Assembly: GCA_002914805.1 (NCBI GenBank)
Contig: JXTB01000337.1
Location: forward strand, 113,106-177,105
From: Parasponia andersonii
Taxonomy: Eukaryota; Streptophyta; Magnoliopsida; Rosales; Cannabaceae
Direction: 5' to 3'
Length of the DNA: 64,000 nucleotides
In this document: positions 49,063 through 60,227 of the stretch, one piece after another
Layout of the letters: every line of letters starts with the position of its first letter
Position numbering within the stretch: the first letter of the stretch is position 1
The notes under the pieces: model-generated
The model's input: the letters and a program-made list of their open reading frames with translations, nothing else
Told to the model about the DNA's origin: nothing
The model's database searches: none
Made by a program: the position numbers and the translations under genes

Positions 49063-49563
49063 TATTAGATATACATATGGATTGTTAAACCAAATACAAT
49101 CTTAGAATCTATCATGTTAAATTGTTAGAAAAGATTTGTTGAGAGATCACTTGCGACTAACTTGAATCCATTGAGTTTGACAGCAAAGGATGAGATCATG
49201 TAAGCAGAATGATTAATTAGAGCCTGAGAGTAGAAGGTCTTCCACAACCAGAATACTTTATATATGCTCAATGGGTTCTCTCTCTGTTGATAGAGGCAGA
49301 GGAGAAGAGCACACATTTCCATTTGGCCTCGGGACCAAAACCCTTATAGTTATGTCCTATATACTAGTAGCCAATAGAGATCCCATCAATCATTATTGGA
49401 CTAGGATTAGGTAATCACACATTACACAGTCCATACTTAATAGTAATTTTCTGAACCCATAATTAGATCACTTAATGACCCCACTTAATTAGACAGTCCT
49501 AATATAATATAAGCGTTATAAAAACTTATGGCCCACATATTGGGTTACACGAGTAACCTAACA
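49063..49563 (-). repeat. 3' LTR of copia element
   Basis: Nearly parallel to 55348-55853. Read on the minus strand it starts TGTTAGGTTACTCG. The other border is set by where the two LTRs stop matching (ATTAGATAT) and by the TAGAA duplication; it lacks the usual CA end, so it could be off by some bases. Confidence 0.85.
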
Positions 49564-50325
49564 ATCTCCTATTTGGGCTACATAAGTTTTTCCTGAGACA
49601 ATTATATAATAAAAACTTGAGTGCGCACTTTATTGTTGTGTGTAAGAAATTATTCCTTAAGATAATCTGAACCATATAGTATATCAACATGAAACCAAAG
49701 CGGCCTTTATTGCACTTAGGTAGGCAACTAAACCCATCAATAATTACCAAATCAATATACGTAATGACACAGATCAAGTATGGATGTATGGTATGAAAAT
49801 TACACGAAAAGTAATTTTACATGCCTATTTCCATTTGGTCCTATCTTATGATTCTAACGAATCAGCCTTAGTCTTTTTCTTTATGCAAAACCACAACTTC
49901 ATGCAAAATAACAGATAGAAAGAAAATAAAATATAAATTCAGAGTATAAAAGAAAACTATCACTTTATTGATATCAAAATAAATGTGTCTGTCATAATAG
50001 AACTCATAAAATCTAACTCTCACTAATCTTGAACATCTTTAAATGGTACAACACCAATATGAGCAGTGTGCTCATGAAACACCTTAGGTGTTAGACCTTT
50101 CGTGAGCAGATTCGCCAACATGGAATTAGTTCCGATATGTTCTATAGACACTAGGTGACTCTAAACTCTTTCTTTAATAACTAGAAACTTAATGTCTATG
50201 TGTTTAAACTTTGACGAGCTTCTGTTGTTATTGGAATATAGAACAATGGCTCTATTATCACAATAAATCTTCAATGGCTTTTCAATGCCATCGACAATTC
50301 GTAGCCCAGTGATAAAATTCTGTAC
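49564..50325 (-). other. Region between RNase H end and 3' LTR of copia element
   Basis: Minus-strand decay of the polyprotein C-terminus runs to about 50040, followed by AT-rich DNA. It has no independent gene. Confidence 0.55.
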
Positions 50326-51819
50326 CTATATCCCTTGATTTGATGCCTCATGACAGATTATAAACTCAGCCTCCATAGTGGAAGAAGCTATGAGCGTCTG
50401 CTTAGCACTCTTCCATGATACAGCTCCTCTGACAAGCAGGTAAATATAGCCTGAAACGGATCTCTTACTATCTAGGCATCTAACATAATCAGAGTTGGAA
50501 TACCCCACGATCTCCAAACGATCAGATCTCCGATAAGTGAGCATATAACTTTTTGTTCTTTGTAAATATTGTAAAACTCTCTTTGCTGCTGTCCAGTGAT
50601 CCATACTAGGGTTGCTTAAATATCTGCCTAACACTCCAACTATATACGCTATATCTGGACGTGTACACACCTGAGCATACATTAGACTCCCTACTGCAGA
50701 TGCATAAGGGATCTTCTGCATTTCTTTAGCTTTAAACTCATTCTTGGGACATTGAATGAGACTGAATTTATCACCCTTAGCAATGGGTGGATCTCCAGAG
50801 ACACATTTGCTCATGCTAAATCTATCAAGCACCTTTTTGATATAGCTCTTTTGTAATAATCCAAGAATGCCCTGAGAGCGATTTTGGTATATTTTAATCC
50901 CTACTACAAAAGATGCGTCCCCAAGATCTTTCATCTCAAATTTGTTTGATAGAAATCTCTTGGTTTCGTTTAGTAAGCCTATATCGTTGCTTGCCAAAAA
51001 TATGTCATCGACATATAAGACTAGGAAGATACATTTTCTCCTACTGAACTTGTGATAAATGCATCCATCTACCGAATTTTCCTCAAAACCGAATGAGAAA
51101 ATAACTTGATGGAACTTATGATACCATTGACAGGATGCTTGTTTGAGACCATAGATGGATTTCTTTAGTTTATAAATCATAGACTTTGGATCTCTAGTTA
51201 CAAAGTTTTCTGTCTGTACCATATAAATCGTTTCCTCAATATCACTATTGAGAAACGTAGTCTTTACATCTATCTGATGTAGCTCCAGATCAAAGTGAGC
51301 TACTAGTACCATAATTATTCTAAAATAGTCTTTCGAAGAAATTGGAGAGAAAGTCTCTTTATAATCAATAACTTCTTTCTGAGTAAAACATTTGACAACT
51401 AGACGAGTCTTATATCTCTCGATATTACCTTTAGAATCCATTTTGGTTTTAAAAATCCATTAACAACCAATGGGTTTCTTTCCTACTAGCAATTCGATGA
51501 GTTCCCAAACATCGTTGTCTTTCATGAATTTCATCTTATCCTCCATGGCAGCGATCCACTGTTGGGATTTTGAACTTTGTTTGGCTTGAGTGAAATTGAT
51601 TGGATCATTTTTCACTCCTATATCAAAGTCATGTTCTAGGAGATAGACGATATAATCATCTGGAATCGCGTTTCTCCTTTCCCTAGCAGATCTCCTTAAT
51701 GGCACTTCCTCTTGAGGTTGTTGAGGTTGCTTTTCAAGAGCAACTTCCTCATGTGGGGTAGGGAGTTGCAGAATATTGTCTTGAATTTCTAGATTTACTT
51801 CTTGAATAATGTCAAGCAA
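50326..51819 (-). pseudogene. Copia reverse transcriptase and RNase H remnant
   Basis: The long minus-strand frame 50326-51441 decodes to a copia RT. It contains QIDVKTTFLNSDIEETIYM, YGLKQASCQWYHKF, the catalytic LYVDDIFLAS, and MKDLGDASFVVGIKI. RNase H follows, with SKRSVSGYIY and SSTMEAEF. The frame 51460-51819 holds the segment before RT (RSARERRNAIPDDY; SQQWIAAMEDKMKFM). One TAA and a short gap separate the two frames. The catalytic Asp pair of RT is intact, so this is the best preserved part. Confidence 0.92.
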
Positions 51820-52990
51820 GGAGCCTGATAACCTTCAATAGCAACTGTAGGAAGAGAAACGAATTCTTCCTCAAAGATAATATCTCTAATCTTATCTCCC
51901 TCCCCAACCTTAACATCCTCAAGGAATCTCGCATTACCCATCTCGAAAAGGGATCATAAAATTTGAAACTTTTGAATCTTTCAGCGTAGCCAATAAAATA
52001 GCAGCTTATTATTTTTGAGTCCAGTTTCTTTTCATATAGCCTGTATGACCTTGCCTCAGATGGACAATCCCGAATATGTAAGTGCCTTATGCTACGCTTC
52101 TTGTCTGTCCATAATTCATATGGGGTTTTAGCTACTGATTTACTGGGTACTCCGTTGAGTATATAAACTTCAGTCTTAAGTGCTTCTCTCCAGAATGATT
52201 CGGGTAAAAAGGAATGAATAATTATGCTCCTCACATAGTCCTTAAGTGTTCTGTTTCATCGCTCAGCAATACCATTCATGCTAGATTTCCCCGATCTTGT
52301 GTATTATGGGACGATTCCACATTCATCTAGTTACTGGGCAAAGGGTTCTAGACACTGTTTACTGGATCCATCATACTTACCGTAGTATTCACCACCACAA
52401 TCAAATTTGACGGCTTTAATTTTCTTGTCGAGTTAATTTTTAACTTCGGCTTTGAAAGCTTTAAATATGTCTAGGGATTGAGACTTCTCATGAATTAAAT
52501 ATAGGTACCCACAGTGAGAGTAATCATCTATGAACGTGATGAAATACTGTTGGCAATTCTATGAAGCCGTAAGGAATAGACCGCAGATATCAGTGTGTGT
52601 CAGTTCTAAGACACCGGAACTCCTATTAGCACCTAATTAACGTACATTTGTCTTGCCTTTAATACACTCAACACAAACTGTAAAGTCTGTGAGGTCAAGT
52701 GGGTCAAGAATTCTATCTGACATAAGACATTGTATTCTCTGTTTAGAGATGTATCCTAATCACTTGTGCCATAACATAGAGAAATTCTCAATGGTTTTGC
52801 GGTTTGTACCACGTTTCTCGACATGCCTCGACATGCAAAGTTTCATTAATTAAGCTAATGGTATCGACTTTATATATGTTATCAATCAAAATACCAGTCA
52901 CAATAATATTAGAATTTTGAAAAAGACTAAATTTATTATTTCCAAATGAATAAGAGTAATCAGATTTGTCCAATACTGAAATAGAAATTA
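51812..52990 (-). pseudogene. Copia integrase remnant
   Basis: The frame 51812-52234 gives the integrase end ([28 protein letters not shown]). Further upstream on the minus strand, broken frames at 52250-52800 include the core near the catalytic residues. Many stops. Confidence 0.8.
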
Positions 52991-53400
52991 AGTTCTATCT
53001 AAATGACGGTACAACGAATGTCTCATCCAAATCCAAAAATAAACCGGAACCTAATTGCAACTTAAATAGACCTATTGCCTCTACTGTAGTTGTGTTGTCG
53101 TTGCCCACATAGATGTATCTTTTATCATCACTTGGTGGATGGCTCCTCAGACAACCCTGCATGGACATACTTATGTGAATAGTGGTACTGGTATCCACCC
53201 ACCAAGTATGATTGGGTATAGAAGTAAAATTAATCTCAGAACAGATAAAATTGAGAAGCTTACTCTTCTTGACACACCAGGTGGTATATTTAGGGCATTT
53301 CTTCTTTACATGTCTTGCCTTCTTGCAGAAAAAATAAGCTGATTCATCATCTTCTTTCTTTTGCACTTTATTATGTGAAGTCCCAGATGCAGCTCCTTTA
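52991..53400 (-). pseudogene. Copia zinc knuckle and protease remnant
   Basis: The frame 52995-53366 shows a knuckle, YFFCKKARHVKKKCPKY, whose first Cys position is Tyr. It is followed by the protease region HTWWVDTSTTIHIS. The usual DSGAT is DTSTT, so the catalytic Asp remains but the rest of the motif is lost. Both domains are inactive by sequence. Confidence 0.82.
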
Positions 53401-54030
53401 TCCTTAGTCTTTCCTTTTCTTATCTTGAGAGGTTATTGCTAAGTGAGTACTCTCTATTTTATCTCACTTCAATCTATCCTCTTCTTGCACACACTGAGAT
53501 ATGAGCTTATTAAGAGTCCATTTTTCTTTCTGGGTATTGTAACTCACTTTAAATTGACTGAATTATGGCAGAAGAGATAGTAAAACTAATTTCACAAGCA
53601 AGTCATCTGACAGCTCTAACTTAAGGGCCTTTAGTTTTGAAGCCAGATTGGACATCTCCATGATATACTCCCTAATGTTCCCTTTACCTTTACAACGCAT
53701 AGCAAGTAAATTGCTCAGCATGCTACTTGTTTCTGCTTTTTCATTCTTTTGGAAACGTTCCGCAATTGCGTCAAAGAACGCCTTAGAATTATCAACCTCT
53801 AGTACAGCGCTCCTAATGGTCTCAGGTATGGAATGTTTCTTGATCATAAGACTCATGCAATTAGAACATTTCCACTACTCAAAGTTCTTAATATCCGTAA
53901 TAGAACTTTTATCTATAAGAATAGCAGGTTGTTCTTTCCTAAGTGCAAAGTCCAAATCCATACAATCGAGCACAATCATAATGTGCTCTTTCCACTTCTT
54001 GAAGTTTGTGCTCAGGAATTGAATTCAAAT
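53401..54030 (-). pseudogene. Copia gag remnant
   Basis: The frame 53563-53856 decodes to a UBN2-type gag segment (AFFDAIAERFQKNEKAETSS, MRCKGKGNIREYIMEM). Upstream pieces up to about 54030 resemble the gag N-terminus (LDCMDLDFALRKE-like). Confidence 0.82.
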
Positions 54031-54820
54031 TAGTTGATATACTTAGAAGCAAAAACTGAACAGAGAACAAAAACAAAAAAATAACAGCTCACATTAAAAG
54101 ATGTCATAATCTAATCATGCAAAAATAAGATACACTAGCATAACATAAACAAATAAGGTGAGCTCCCATCATAAGATATCTAGAACAACATTAATAAGCC
54201 TTCCTTTGGGCTGACTTATTAACTTGTAAGTAGTACTGTTCAATGCAGTAATCAAATATTAACAGTAAATCCTATCAAATAGTAAATCTTCCTTTCGGCT
54301 AATTTACTATCCATATGGAAACTTAATAACTATCACATATCTATTACCACAGATAAATTCATTATTCGGCTAAATAATCACCTTCCTTTAAACCGGTAAT
54401 TATTCACATGAACAATTAACACACAAACATTCAAATATTTCAAAATAAATAAATCTACACAATAGAGGTTACTTTGGCAACATGTTGTTTTAACTCATTT
54501 ATTTCAACATATTTAAACAGATAGTGCAAAGAAAATAACAACCAAAGTACCCAAAATATTAAACTGAAAAATTTCAATGCACAAATATTAATGAATGACT
54601 GATTGAGTTTTAAGCACTTTTATTAATTCTAAAAGCCAAATAGAGTTTTTAACCAATAAAGTGTGGGTCGTACTGAAATTGGGTTAAGAAAACAAAACTG
54701 ATTGTTTAAGTTTCAGATTATAACTCCTTGAATTGAGTCGAAAATGACTCAATTTTACCCAAAACAAAGACCATGTGCCTTAGTTAGGTCAAAATTTGAT
54801 CTAAAAATTTTTTTTGAACC
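54031..54820 (-). other. Copia untranslated leader, AT-rich part
   Basis: No reading frame. Between about 54190 and 54400 the phrase CTTCCTTTCGGCTAA (and variants) recurs three or four times with ATTTACTAT-type sequence between. Confidence 0.5.
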
Positions 54821-54825
54821 CAAGT

Positions 54826-55083
54826 GGTGGCATTGCGGTGCCACATACTGGCGCCGCAGTGCCATCGCGATGAATGGTTGTGCTGCAGAGAGTGGCATCG
54901 CGGTGCCACCACGACTTGATGGTAGCACTGCAGTGCCACGCAAAGCACTGCAGCACCACTTGCGTGGCACAGCGGTGCCACCGCGGCTTCAGTGTGGTGC
55001 TGAAGTGCCATTGGTTGGTGCCATAGTACCAGCTCTCTGTTCTAGGTGCTACAGCGCCACATTGGTGGCGCCGCAGTGCCAGA
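54826..55083. repeat. GC-rich array of quasi-palindromic units in copia leader
   Basis: About 260 GC-rich bases in otherwise AT-rich DNA. Ten or more degenerate units of the form GTGGCACCGCGGTGCCAC occur, each nearly its own reverse complement, separated by short spacers. It lies between the 5' LTR and gag on the minus strand. The open frames there on both strands are a by-product of the repeat. Confidence 0.85.
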
Positions 55084-55332
55084 TTTTGACCTTATTAATT
55101 ACCCGATTTTTAAAATTAGGTAACTCAAACCTAATGCGATGTTTCGCACTAATCTGCAAACTTTATGACCCAAAACTCAGAATTCAACTCTCAAATACTC
55201 AATATCTCAACAAAATTATGAAAAATTCGTCAATCATATATATTATATCTAAACCCTAGAAATCCAAATAGGTAAAGATATCACAAAATAGAGACATGCA
55301 TGATTATCCTAAGCAATTTAACATAATTTTCT

Positions 55333-55346
55333 GCTCCTGATACTAC
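55333..55346 (-). other. Copia primer binding site
   Basis: The minus strand reads GTAGTATCAGGAGC, one insertion and one change from the usual TGGTATCAGAGC for initiator tRNA-Met, directly inside the 5' LTR. Confidence 0.65.
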
Positions 55347-55347
55347 T

Positions 55348-55853
55348 CATTAGATATATATAATGGATTGTTAAACCAAATACAATCCTAGAATATATCA
55401 TGTTAAATTGTTAAGAAAAGATTTGTTGAGAGAAAACTTGTGATTAACTTGAATCCATTGAGTTTGACAACAAAGTATGAGATCACGTAAGTGGAAGTGA
55501 TTAATTGGAGCCTGAGGGTAGAAGGTCTTCCATAACCAGAATACTCTATGTATGCTTAATTGGTTCTCTCTCTGTTGATTGAGACAGAAGAGAAGAGCAC
55601 ACGTTTCTATTTAGCTTGAGAACCAAAACCCTTATAATTATGTTCTTATATACTTGTAGCTAATAGAGATCCCATCAATCCTTATTGGACTAGGATTAGG
55701 TAACCACACATTACACAGTTCATACTTAATAGGTAATTTCCTGAACCCATAATTAGATTATTTAATGTTCCCACTTAATAAGACAGCCCTAATATAATAT
55801 AATTATTATAAAAACTTGTGGCCCACATATTAGGTTACACGAGTAACCCAACA
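55348..55853 (-). repeat. 5' LTR of copia element
   Basis: Partner of 49063-49563. It ends GAGTAACCCAACA in plus orientation. Its many point differences and small indels from the 3' LTR show an old insertion. Confidence 0.85.
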
Positions 55854-55936
55854 TAGAACACATAGCTGTTATTTGATTGCCCAAATGCCCTATTTTTTTG
55901 CGATCTCCCGTATAAAGTATTTACTAAATTGTATGA

Positions 55937-56430
55937 GTTTATAGCACAAATGGCCCATGAATTATCACATTTGTGGCAATTTTGTCCTCAAAGTTTTCAT
56001 TGTGGCAATTAAACTCCTAAATTTTTTGATTTGCAGTAATTTTATTCATGAATTGTTTAAATTATAATTGTGTAAATTATAACTTATTGTTAATTTTTTT
56101 TTACAAAAAACATAGGTGAAGAATGCATTATAACATCTGAAAGTGTATTTTTAAAGGAAAATAAATCGAATAAATTTTTTAGGTTTCTTGGAGTTGCACA
56201 TTTATAGAAATTTTTTTTGTCATTATTCATTTTTTTGTTAAAATTTTTAAATTATTTTTCAAATACATTTTCAGATGTCACGTGTTCTTTTTGTGTGTGT
56301 TTGATAAAAAATTTAACGACTTATAATTTAAACAGTCTAGTGACTAAATTACTACAAATCAAAAAATTCAGAGACTTATTTGCTACAATTGAAACTTTAA
56401 AGATCAAATCATTTTATGCTTACTCCCTAC
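55937..56430. mobile_element. Fold-back MITE with long terminal inverted repeats
   Basis: The first ~130 bases (AATTTTTTGATTTGCAGTAA; TTGTTTAAATTATAA) are the imperfect reverse complement of the last ~130 (TTACTACAAATC; TTATAATTTAAAC). Such long arms without coding suggest a Mutator-type or fold-back MITE. Confidence 0.75.
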
Positions 56431-57160
56431 CTTCTGTCTTCAGTTGGTGTCTAGTGTGACTTTGGTGACTAGGAGGATTAGGAGGCTATCATTCAACTGT
56501 GGTTCGTGTTTTGGTAATAAGCTTGGGTTAAGCTATGGTCATGTTATGTTGGATTATGTGGATTCTATTAACATGGGACTAAGATTCGAATATGCCTGTA
56601 AACTTTATATACCATATTGGTACTTAATACTTGGTGGTAGATGATGATGATGAATGGACTTATATTTGATTATAAGACTTATATTTATTATTTAGTTTAT
56701 TCTTAATAGTACATACAAACTGTGAGATTAGTATACTATATTGTTATTTCCAACATGTGAGATTAGTATACTATATTGTTATTTCCAACATTTACGACAG
56801 TAGTGTTAATAGATTTAGCAGAATTGACAATAGACATGATGGTAGGAAGGGAAAGAGAATAGAGAAAAAAAAAAGAGGTTTAATTGTAGGAGAAGGATCA
56901 GTTTGCTCAGTGGAAATTGGGCTCTGGTACCATAAAGAAAGACAGTAATTTGGGAATTAGAATATTTCTTACTTGATTGTATTGACTAGAGTACAAGCGT
57001 TTATATATAGAGAATATAATAAAGATGAAATCAATCAAATCATCTCAAAATCATATGATAACGGTACAACATGAAAATATACAATTGACTATTTTAAATA
57101 ATTAGCAATTAAATCCATGATAATGTTCTGATTCTATCAATCACTTCTATGATTTTCACT
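56431..57160. other. Intergenic DNA
   Basis: No gene is supported. It holds a small tandem duplication at 56721-56790. Confidence 0.6.
56721..56790. repeat. Perfect 35-base tandem duplication
   Basis: TGTGAGATTAGTATACTATA plus 15 further bases occurs twice in a row. The copies are identical, so the event is recent. Confidence 0.9.
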
Positions 57161-57824
57161 TCATATAGGTGTCGTTTGATAACACTTTTATTTTTTTATT
57201 TTTTAAACAAAAAAAAATGAAAATATTTTCATTTATTTTGTTTTTTGTTTTTTTGAAAACAAAAATATGTTTGATAATTGTGTTTTTGTTTTTTGTTTTT
57301 AAAAATAAAAAAGTGAAAATATATTTGATAACTCTCACTTTTTATTTTTAAAAATGAAAATAAAAAAGTAAAGCACATTTTTTAAGACAATGTTGATATT
57401 TTAAAAACGTCATAGACAAATAGAGAAATTAGAGAGAAAGTCGAAAAATAGAAAGAAGAGAGAGAAAGTTGAGAAATAGATGGATGAGAGAGAAAATATA
57501 GAAAGAGAAAGGATAAAGAGAGAAATTTGAGTAGAGAAATAGATGAAAGAAAAAATTGAGTACAAGAGAGATGGGAGAGAAAGTTAAAATTAGTGATATG
57601 AGAAAGAATATATAAATAAAAACATAATATAAAATCAAAAAGCTCTATTTAGTAACATACAAGTATACAAACATAAACTAATAATTGTCCAAACTTTTAA
57701 GGTCCTTAATCAAGTTATAACAAAAAACAAATACTAAATTTTAAAAATTTCAATTACATCGATTCGTTCTCCATATACGCTCAGTAATATCATTACAAAC
57801 ACGAGCTATTTCACGCAACTGACT

Positions 57825-58100
57825 TCAGGAAATATCAAACTCCATATTGTCATAAGACGCATGAATGGTACCTATCACATTAGAAATCTGCACTTGAGAG
57901 TTCTCATCATGCCCGTCAAAATATTCTTTTTTTTTTTTTTTTTTTGCATTGATCCGTATGAAATTATGAATAGCACAACAAGCAATCACAATATACTTCT
58001 GTATACGTAAATCATAAGATAACATTTGCTTCAAAATTGGAAAACGAGCTTTCAAGACCCCAAAGCACCGCTCGATAACATTTCTAACACTTACTCTAAC
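57825..58100 (-). pseudogene. Harbinger transposase C-terminal fragment
   Basis: The minus strand reads SVRNVIERCFGVLKARFPIL, then SYDLRIQKYIVIACCAIHNF. This is the conserved last part of the HARBI1-like DDE nuclease, containing the third catalytic Glu region. A poly-Lys run from (A)n slippage and a stop follow. The N-terminal and central parts with the two catalytic Asp are not present upstream. Confidence 0.85.
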
Positions 58101-58164
58101 GACCGTGCAAAATTTCCGTTACATATTCATGCCCTGTAAGTGCAAAATTTTTGCGAGGTTGCTT

Positions 58165-58288
58165 AGGCAAATACAAGTCATGATACTCTTCACAAGCACC
58201 AAATAACAAAACCTCACCAAACTCATAGGCAAATACAAGTCATGATACTCTTCACAAGCACCAAATAACAAAACCTCACCAAACTCAT
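58165..58288. repeat. Perfect 62-base tandem duplication
   Basis: A unit starting AGGCAAATACAAGTCATGAT occurs twice without visible differences, inside the Harbinger remnant. It keeps an acidic minus-strand frame (DDSDDEFGEVLLFG) but adds an out-of-phase repeat. Confidence 0.92.
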
Positions 58289-58653
58289 CATCAGAATCAT
58301 CGAGGAGCACATCAACCTTATTGGAGTGTACAACATTTAAGGACATTATTATATTCAGATAAAAAAATTTAACAAATTTCACAATCAACATAAAAATAAT
58401 ATATAGGCAAAAATAATAATAGTCTTCTCAAAAGCAGTAGATGTAAATTAGTCATCCACGGAGAACATCTAAATAAAACCAAAACATAATGAAGTCAATT
58501 AGTCATACAATAATCCCAAAATACTTAAAGCCAATAACTAACACCTAAGCTTAGATTCAACAATCTTTTCATTTTAGATTCAATAACTATGTCAAGAAAA
58601 TTTTATCACAAACTATATCAATAAATTTGACTAACATAAACTAAAATTGAAAT

Positions 58654-59019
58654 CTATTTTGAATAATATTTTACCTGCATAAGTTTATCCCACACTTCAT
58701 CAGTTGCACTAACTTGTCCAGTCACTGCATTGTATCTAATACCAGTCTCTCCTAGTAGCGTCTTAAACTCCTTCTGCTTTTGCTTTAGTTGATTGAACTT
58801 AATCCTTAATTGCAAATCACTATAGCCCCTTTTAGTTTGTGCACAAAGTTCTTCTCGTATATATTTCCATGATGGTTTCGAGAACGTAGTGGTACTCTTA
58901 TTTCCCTTGATAACCTTTTCTTCTATAAGATCAGTGAAAATTTCTTCACGTCTTTGAGTCCATATAGATGCCTCGTTATTATTATCAATCTTATGAACAT
59001 CATTATTTATATCTACCAT
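58654..59019 (-). pseudogene. Myb/SANT-like protein of Harbinger element, partial
   Basis: The 121-residue frame contains a Myb_DNA-bind_3-type domain (about residues 19-112): WTQRREEIFTDLIEEKVIKG, SWKYIREELCAQTKRGYSDL, LKQKQKEFKTLLGETGIRYN. Plant PIF/Harbinger elements encode such a protein, needed with the transposase for mobility. The frame starts with a good ATG and is open, but the C-terminal part after an apparent intron is not convincing. It could instead be a domesticated Myb-like gene, but the adjacent transposase tail argues for the transposon. Confidence 0.7.
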
Positions 59020-59446
59020 CTATATAAAACCTAAGAATTAATAATATTTCATAATAATAACATGCAAACAAATAATAATATAAGGAGACTTGGACTTCAG
59101 TGAAAAAAGTTAGTCAAAATCAGCCAAAAATGTGGACTAAATGCACACGTTCTAAATGTAGCATTCCACTTACATTCTTAACGTACAAATAGACTACATT
59201 CTATTAACAAATTATGTACTAAAAGAATTCCCCATTTCATAAAAATCTAAGAAAGCATCAATAAAAATATAACCTGAATTATGGCATATATTTGATTGAT
59301 TAATTGAAAATAATTACTACCATATATGTTCAAAGAAAATTAATGCACTTACTCTTGTATACTTGAGAAAATAAAGCTTCTCTAGTCCAATCCTTCAGTA
59401 GAGAGAAAGGATATACACTCCAACTAGTAGCCTTACAAACTTATCT

Positions 59447-59648
59447 ACTAAGCCAGCAGTCCCAAGTAACCAACTTTATTTAGTAAGCCTGCACTACTTG
59501 TATTTTTCTTATGATCAGCAGACAAAATGAGAGTATGGGCCTTGAGTACTAAGCCAGCAGTTCCAAGTAACCAACTTTATGTAGTAAGCCTGCACTACTT
59601 GTATTTTTCTTATGATCAGCAGACAAAATGAGAGTATGGGCCTTGAGC
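59447..59648. repeat. 101-base tandem duplication
   Basis: Two units, each starting ACTAAGCCAGCAG and ending GGGCCTTGAG, differ at only a few positions. No coding role is seen. Confidence 0.9.
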
Positions 59649-59833
59649 TCCTCACAGATTACTATTGGGATAAACCAAAATAATTTTTCTGGTAAAGAAG
59701 TAAAAATCCAACTTACTATAGGAATTTTTCATCATGTATTGTGGGCAGGAAATTTCATTAGAAGTAATATAAGAACCCAAAAAATGACAAGGAAACAAAC
59801 ACACACCAAATGAAAATATACAACAAGTACTGA

Positions 59834-60227
59834 TGTAATGCCCCAAATCTCACATCGGGTATACTCTGAGAAGATCATGGGTATTTAAGTGGTGGTCCAT
59901 GAGTCCAAGAATACATTTAAGCTAGAATTGTTAGGTAAAGTCTAGTGATGTTACATTTGGTATTTAGAGTCGACCCATTCTATACTTATGTGGGCCTTGA
60001 AAAGTTGTCACGGACCGAAATCGTGGTGCATATGGACCCCGCCCATAGGGGTTATATGTGGACTTCCTAGCGAGCGAGGACGCTAGGCCCTTAACGAAGG
60101 GAAATTGTAACACTGCAAGTCCCACATCGAGTATTTTCTGGAAAGATCGTGAGTATTTAAGTGATGGTCTATAAGCCCAAAAGTACCTTCAAATTAGCAC
60201 TTTTGGGTGAGACCTAGTGATATTACA
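59834..60227 (+). mobile_element. TRIM (terminal-repeat retrotransposon in miniature)
   Basis: A 394-base element. Short direct terminal repeats of 122 bases each lie at 59834-59955 and 60106-60227, starting TGTAA and ending TTACA (TG..CA). Shared words are CCCACATCG/TCACATCG, GAGTATTTAAGTG/GGGTATTTAAGTG and CTAGTGAT. A tRNA-Met-like primer site (TGGTATTTAGAGTC) begins at 59958 and a purine tract (GAAGGGAAAT) precedes the right repeat. There is no coding. No clear target duplication was found. Confidence 0.85.

Larger units (their letters stand above)
49063..55853 (-). mobile_element. Ty1/copia LTR retrotransposon (Tork/Tnt1-like), decayed
   Basis: A full-length 6.8 kb element read on the minus strand. 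LTRs of about 500 bases lie at 49063-49563 and 55348-55853. A likely 5-base duplication TAGAA flanks it (49058-49062 and 55854-55858). The domain order gag, protease, integrase, RT, RNase H is the Ty1/copia order. A primer site like that for initiator tRNA-Met (AGTATCAGGAGC) lies inside the 5' LTR and a purine-rich AAATAGGAGAT lies next to the 3' LTR. Stops and frameshifts break the polyprotein. An unusually long leader of ~1.3 kb before gag holds a GC-rich repeat array. Confidence 0.92.
57168..59110 (-). mobile_element. PIF/Harbinger element remnant
   Basis: The minus strand carries the two proteins that define this superfamily in plants, in order: a Myb/SANT-like protein (58654-59019) and the end of a DDE transposase (57825-58100). 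The left end may be the GGTGTCGTTTGATAACA sequence at 57170, a Harbinger-like terminus, followed by A/T-rich subterminal sequence and a GAGAGAAA-rich stretch (57420-57600). A matching right terminus was not identified. Most of the transposase catalytic domain is missing, so it is dead. Confidence 0.7.

Noticed and set aside
54744..55259. 171-codon plus-strand frame
   Set aside because: Its sequence is a translation of the GC-rich palindromic array in the copia leader and runs antisense to the element.
49073..55855. ACATA as target duplication of the copia element
   Set aside because: ACATA occurs at both borders if the LTR is taken to start TGGATT and end CCCA, but similarity between the two LTRs runs beyond those points on both sides. 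TAGAA fits the full extent better.
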